Origin: Oricola nitratireducens
Lineage (GTDB): Bacteria > Pseudomonadota > Alphaproteobacteria > Rhizobiales > Rhizobiaceae
Direction: 5' to 3'
Length of the DNA: 64,000 bases
NCBI RefSeq assembly: GCF_014904745.1
Contig: NZ_JACZCS010000052.1
Coordinates: 1 to 64,000, forward strand
A program made the translations under genes and the position numbers. The notes under the pieces were generated by a model, which was not told the DNA's origin, did not search any database, and worked only from the letters and a program-made list of their open reading frames with translations. Below, one piece after another: positions 60,263 through 64,000 of this stretch (its first letter is position 1; each line of letters starts with the position of its first letter).

Positions 60263-61486
60263 ATGCTTGATACGCCCGACCTGAAAACCGACCATAAACA
60301 CAGTGCTTCAAAAACACCGGTTCGCTGCCCTTGCTGCGCCGAGGACGTCACGGAGACGATCTATCACGTCCCATCGATACCGGTGCACAGTTGCGTCCTG
60401 CTCGCTTCTGTCGAAGAGGCCCTTGCCTTTCCTCGCCGCGACCTGACGCTGGCATTTTGCGATGCCTGCGGATTCCTGTTCAACCGGGATTTCGACGAAG
60501 ACGTTATGAGGTACTCGACCGATTTCGAGGAATCCCAGCATTTTTCCGGAACATTCAACTCGTTTGCACGGGAACTCGCCAAGGAAGTCGCCGACAGATG
60601 CTCGGTCTCGGGAAAGCACGTGCTCGAGATAGGTTGTGGCAAAGGGGAATTCCTGGCCGAACTTTGCAAGCTCGGCGGCGCCACCGGACTCGGCATCGAT
60701 CCCGGATACAGGCCGGATGAGGGGCGCGGTACGCAGGACGAGGCTCTTGAATTCATCGTCGATCACTTCGGGCCGAAATACGAACATCTCAGTGCCGACG
60801 TCGTCTTGTGCCGGCATACGCTCGAACACATCCCGCATGTAGCGGATTTCATCCGCGCAATCCGTGGAATGACGGATTCGGACGAGACATGGGTCGTCTT
60901 CGAAACGCCCGACGCGAAGCGTGTGCTCGACGAAGCCGCGTTCTGGGACATCTACTACGAACATTGCTCGTATTTCAGTCCGGGGGCCCATGCGCGCCTG
61001 TTCCGCCAGGAAGGCTTCGAGGTCACGGATTTGCAGCTGGTCTATGACCACCAATATATCGTGCAGTATGCAAAACCGGCGCCCGGGCCGACGGGGCCGG
61101 CCTTACCGCTGGAGGATGACCTTGCCGAAATGCGGCAATTGCGGAAGAGCTTCCCTGAACGCGTCCGCAAGCTCCAGGAGCAATGGCGCGACCGCATCCG
61201 CGCCGCTCACGCCGCCGGTCGCAAGGTGTATCTGTGGGGTGGCGGCTCCAAGGCCGTATCGTTCCTCACGACGCTGGGTCTCGGCGAAGAAGTGCAAGGT
61301 GCCGTGGACATCAATCCCTACAAGCAGGGCAAATTCACGCCCGGCACGGGCCATCCGGTCATTGCTCCCGAAACACTGCTGGATAATCCTCCGGATCTGG
61401 TCATCGTCATGAATCCCATCTATGTCCGGGAAATCGGACAAACACTGAGTTCGCTTGGTCTCGATCCTGAAGTCGTGGCCGTATGA
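60263..61486 (+). CDS. SAM-dependent C-methyltransferase-like protein
   Basis: A 407-aa protein with three parts. First a zinc-binding N-terminus (CPCC near residue 22 and CDACGF near 66), then a class I methyltransferase domain (HVLEIGCGKGEFLAEL as the SAM-binding motif I, ADVVLCRHTLEHIPHVADFI later), then a Rossmann-like C-terminal domain (VYLWGGGSKAVSFL). This three-part build is that of NDP-hexose C-methyltransferases such as TylC3-type enzymes. It may make a branched-chain sugar for the polysaccharide. The next gene overlaps its stop (ATGA). Confidence 0.82.
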   Translation: MLDTPDLKTDHKHSASKTPVRCPCCAEDVTETIYHVPSIPVHSCVLLASVEEALAFPRRDLTLAFCDACGFLFNRDFDEDVMRYSTDFEESQHFSGTFNSFARELAKEVADRCSVSGKHVLEIGCGKGEFLAELCKLGGATGLGIDPGYRPDEGRGTQDEALEFIVDHFGPKYEHLSADVVLCRHTLEHIPHVADFIRAIRGMTDSDETWVVFETPDAKRVLDEAAFWDIYYEHCSYFSPGAHARLFRQEGFEVTDLQLVYDHQYIVQYAKPAPGPTGPALPLEDDLAEMRQLRKSFPERVRKLQEQWRDRIRAAHAAGRKVYLWGGGSKAVSFLTTLGLGEEVQGAVDINPYKQGKFTPGTGHPVIAPETLLDNPPDLVIVMNPIYVREIGQTLSSLGLDPEVVAV

Positions 61487-62469
61487 CCGCGAAGCCGGAC
61501 AATGGCATTCCGCCGCGCGTCTCTCTCGGCTTGCCCGTCTACAATGGCGAGAAGTATGTGGCGACGGCTATCGAATCCGTTCTCGCCCAGGACTTCGAAG
61601 ATTTCGAGCTCGTGATTACCGACAATGCGTCGACCGACAGGACGGAAGAGATCTGCCGAACTTTCGCTGCCAGCGACGAGCGGATCCGGTATCATAGGAA
61701 CGAACGCAATCTCGGGGCTTGCGCCAATTTCAACCGATGCTTTGAACTGAGCTCGGGGGAGTTTTTCAAGTGGTGCGCCTGTGACGATTACCTGAGCCCG
61801 AACTTCGTTGGCGCGTGCGTGCGTACGCTCGATACAAACCCCAAGGCGGTTCTCGCCTATGCAACAACGCAAAGCATCGACCAGGATGGCAATCCTATTC
61901 CGCTGGTCGGCAAGACGATGGGCGAAAAGACAGATCTTCGCCCGGCCAGGAGATATCGGGACATCCTCTATAACAAGGGGACCTGTTTCGAGATTTTCGG
62001 ATTGTTTCGCAGTGAAGCGCTGAAGCGATCGTCGTTGCACCGTCCCTATTATGGCTCCGATTTCGCTCTAATCGCCGAGATTGCGCTTCTCGGACAGCTC
62101 GTCCACGTTTCGGAGGCGATTTTCTATAATCGCGAGCATGCGGACAGATCGATCAATATTGCCGACAAGATGGCCCGCGTCGCCTGGCACAGGGGCGATG
62201 CCAACAGAAAGAGTTCGCGCGAACATACGATGTTGCTGGCGCATCTTTTCGAGATTGCCTTTCGGCACCGCAAGGAGGCGCCGTTGGGCAGCATGTTGCT
62301 GTACACCGCCGCCTTTGCCATGACGCCGGTTCAATTGTCCAGATATGCGCTAGAGACGATCGGCATCCTCCTTCCGGGCGCGTCAGACCGGCTGCGCAGG
62401 ATCGGATGGTCCGCGGTGGACATGTTTCACGGTCATGGGGGATCTGTTCGCCGCCAAGGCCACAAATGA
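61483..62469 (+). CDS. family 2 glycosyltransferase
   Basis: A 328-aa GT-A enzyme: VSLGLPVYNGEKYVATAIES at the start, ITDNASTDRTEEIC for nucleotide binding, and WCACDDYLSP with the metal-binding DD. The C-terminal 80 residues carry a weakly hydrophobic tail. It overlaps the C-methyltransferase-like gene by four bases, so it may transfer the methylated sugar. Confidence 0.87.
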   Translation: MTAKPDNGIPPRVSLGLPVYNGEKYVATAIESVLAQDFEDFELVITDNASTDRTEEICRTFAASDERIRYHRNERNLGACANFNRCFELSSGEFFKWCACDDYLSPNFVGACVRTLDTNPKAVLAYATTQSIDQDGNPIPLVGKTMGEKTDLRPARRYRDILYNKGTCFEIFGLFRSEALKRSSLHRPYYGSDFALIAEIALLGQLVHVSEAIFYNREHADRSINIADKMARVAWHRGDANRKSSREHTMLLAHLFEIAFRHRKEAPLGSMLLYTAAFAMTPVQLSRYALETIGILLPGASDRLRRIGWSAVDMFHGHGGSVRRQGHK

Positions 62470-62486
62470 GGCCGCGTTCGGGCGCT

Positions 62487-64000
62487 TCAGCGACGGGCCG
62501 TAAACCTGTTGATCGTCGAGCCGGTGTCGGTGCCCCATTCCCAGTTGATCGCGATGCCGACGCGGGTAATGCGTAGCGGCGGATCGTCAGGGTAGAGGTC
62601 GGTCAACGCGCGTTGCATGATCGGCTCATCGTCGATGTAGATGTTGAAGTGGTCGCCGTCGAACGCCACCCGGAGGCGGAATTCCTTGCCCCAGACGATC
62701 TTGTCGGCGACGTTTGTCCACACCGCGTCGTAGAGCTCCTCGAAGCCCCACCGCTTGGTGAACACCGACATCGAAGCGCCTCCGTAGATGTCATCCAGCC
62801 ATGTGGAGATGGACAGGTAGTTGTCCTTGTCCTGCCAGAATGCAAGACCGACGCGGCAGCGGTGCTGTTGTCCGCGACAGGTTCCCGGGGGCGTGACCGC
62901 CACTTCGAGATCGGCAAAGTCGGGATCGCTCCAGGGTAGCGTGTAGAATGCGCGATTTGGAAATGGCTCCTCGACGGTCGCCTGCACCTTTGCTCCAGAG
63001 TGGCCGTCCAGTTCGACGGAACCGATTCCCAGCGTCCGTTCCCAGGAAACACTGCCGCCTTGCGGGACATGTTCCGCTAGATTTTCCTGCGCTCCGGCGA
63101 AATCGTCCTCGTATACGGTTTGCCCGCCGAACCGGCTCCATGGTGGATCGAAACGGATTGCCTCCGGTATCGGGACCGCGCGCGGATGCGCTTCGAATTC
63201 GCGCATGCGCAGACCCGCTGCGACGGGATTGCCGCCCAGCCACAGCCCCACGCCGGTTGCGCCTTCTAGGTGATCGTCTTCGATCCAGGCATCGAAAAGA
63301 TGGTCGCCATTCAGATAGCAGCCGATCTGGCCATGGGAGTCCAGGATCTGAAGCGAATGCTCGGCATTGGCTCCAAGCCGATGTCGCGCATCGCTTGCCA
63401 CCACCGTCTCGACGCCTGCGGTCACCCTTACCAGCTTGCAGTCATCCGACGAAACCCGGCAGAGCCAGTAGTTGTCACGGTCGACGACGCGCCACGCCAG
63501 GCCGGCGGCGGTTGGTGCGTCACCGGTATCGATCATGGCATGGACGAGGCCGGAAATCGCACCCGGATCCGCGATCGCGAGGGCGTCGCTGGCGCCGTTA
63601 ACGGCACCCGATCCCGTTCGAATGATACTGCCTTTCAGGATATGCCATTCCGGGTTGGGGTGGTCTCCATCCTCGATCGGGCCGTTTCCCGTCAGCGGAT
63701 CGCCGGCATGCGCCGTTCCGAACGGTGAAGCCAACTCGGGCAATTGCAGAATGCGAACGCCATGAACCCGCGTGTCGACACGGAACCCGATTTGGCCGAG
63801 CGCGCTCTGATGGATGCCGGGATAAAGGATCTCGTCGTCGTTGAACGGATCGATGGCGACTGGTCTCATCATCGGGAAGGCGGCCATTCCATGGGCGCCT
63901 TGCGAGGCGGCGGCGTAGTACACGGCACCGCGTTCGCGCAGGACTACGACATACTGGACCTGGAGGTTCATCAGGCGACGAAACGCGCTCAAGCACCGGT
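62487..64000 (-). CDS. LamG-like domain protein, N-terminus outside window
   Basis: The frame is open to the window edge with no fixed start (a TTG occurs at 63992), leaving 502 or more codons visible. Two concanavalin/LamG-like jelly-roll domains repeat a DNYWLCRVSSDD / DNYLSISTWLDD core and a CYLNGDHLFDAW / IYIDDEPIMQRAL strand (about residues 170-285 and 380-500 from the TTG). No catalytic motif is seen. Probably a secreted or surface carbohydrate-binding protein of the cluster; it is convergent with the glycosyltransferase, 17 bases away. Confidence 0.7.
   Translation of the reverse strand, partial: RCLSAFRRLMNLQVQYVVVLRERGAVYYAAASQGAHGMAAFPMMRPVAIDPFNDDEILYPGIHQSALGQIGFRVDTRVHGVRILQLPELASPFGTAHAGDPLTGNGPIEDGDHPNPEWHILKGSIIRTGSGAVNGASDALAIADPGAISGLVHAMIDTGDAPTAAGLAWRVVDRDNYWLCRVSSDDCKLVRVTAGVETVVASDARHRLGANAEHSLQILDSHGQIGCYLNGDHLFDAWIEDDHLEGATGVGLWLGGNPVAAGLRMREFEAHPRAVPIPEAIRFDPPWSRFGGQTVYEDDFAGAQENLAEHVPQGGSVSWERTLGIGSVELDGHSGAKVQATVEEPFPNRAFYTLPWSDPDFADLEVAVTPPGTCRGQQHRCRVGLAFWQDKDNYLSISTWLDDIYGGASMSVFTKRWGFEELYDAVWTNVADKIVWGKEFRLRVAFDGDHFNIYIDDEPIMQRALTDLYPDDPPLRITRVGIAINWEWGTDTGSTINRFTARR

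Noticed and set aside
1-64000. Search for tRNA, rRNA, CRISPR arrays and insertion sequences
   Set aside because: No cloverleaf with a GTTCGAATCC-type T-loop at a gene border, no regularly spaced repeats and no transposase or integrase motifs were recognised by reading; a covariance-model scan would be needed to exclude small RNAs.

Overview
The window is GC-rich (about 60 percent or more by eye) and reads as a chromosomal or megaplasmid segment of an alphaproteobacterium of the order Hyphomicrobiales (Rhizobiales). The grounds are a chvE-gguA-gguB sugar transport operon with a GbpR-like LysR regulator, an L-arabinonate/D-galactonate dehydratase very like the rhizobial enzyme, and exo-type exopolysaccharide genes (ExoF-, ExoY- and ExoP-like proteins plus a GH16 glycanase). 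I saw no rRNA, tRNA, CRISPR array, transposase or integrase.

Region 1 (1-8359) is an alpha-galactoside module. On the minus strand are a binding protein, two permeases, a GH36 alpha-galactosidase and a 2-keto-3-deoxygalactonate kinase whose end lies outside the window. Divergent from it are an IclR regulator and the ATPase that probably serves the transporter. The two units share an intergenic region with back-to-back promoters around one palindrome.

Region 2 (8437-20051) is a galactose/arabinose oxidation module. A GbpR-like regulator has a second, inverted copy of its 5' end just downstream of its own stop codon. Then come chvE, gguA, gguB, an IlvD/EDD-type aldonate dehydratase, a galactose/arabinose 1-dehydrogenase, a second dgoK, an L-2-keto-3-deoxyarabonate dehydratase and an SMP-30 lactonase. 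A DeoR regulator lies tail to tail with the lactonase. The genes cover both the hexose (De Ley-Doudoroff) and the pentose (Weimberg-type) branch. The KDPGal aldolase and the 2-oxoglutarate semialdehyde dehydrogenase are not in the window.

Region 3 (20285-31047) is one tightly overlapping operon: a glycine-betaine-type ABC transporter with a fused double permease, two choline-kinase-like phosphotransferases, and two dimethylglycine/sarcosine-dehydrogenase-like flavoproteins. It probably takes up and demethylates a quaternary or N-methylated amine, but the role of the kinases is not explained by known betaine catabolism.

Region 4 (31654-36457) holds two LuxR-type regulators, a CsgG/HfaB-like outer-membrane lipoprotein and three small secreted proteins. 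It looks like a curli/holdfast-anchor type secretion locus.

Region 5 (36688-64000) is an exopolysaccharide locus: two acyltransferases, ExoF-like export protein, five glycosyltransferases, two flippases, a Wzy-like polymerase, an ExoY-like initiating transferase, an ExoP-like co-polymerase with a degenerate nucleotide-binding site, a GH16 glycanase, a C-methyltransferase-like protein, and Crp- and LuxR-type regulators, with several long intergenic stretches.
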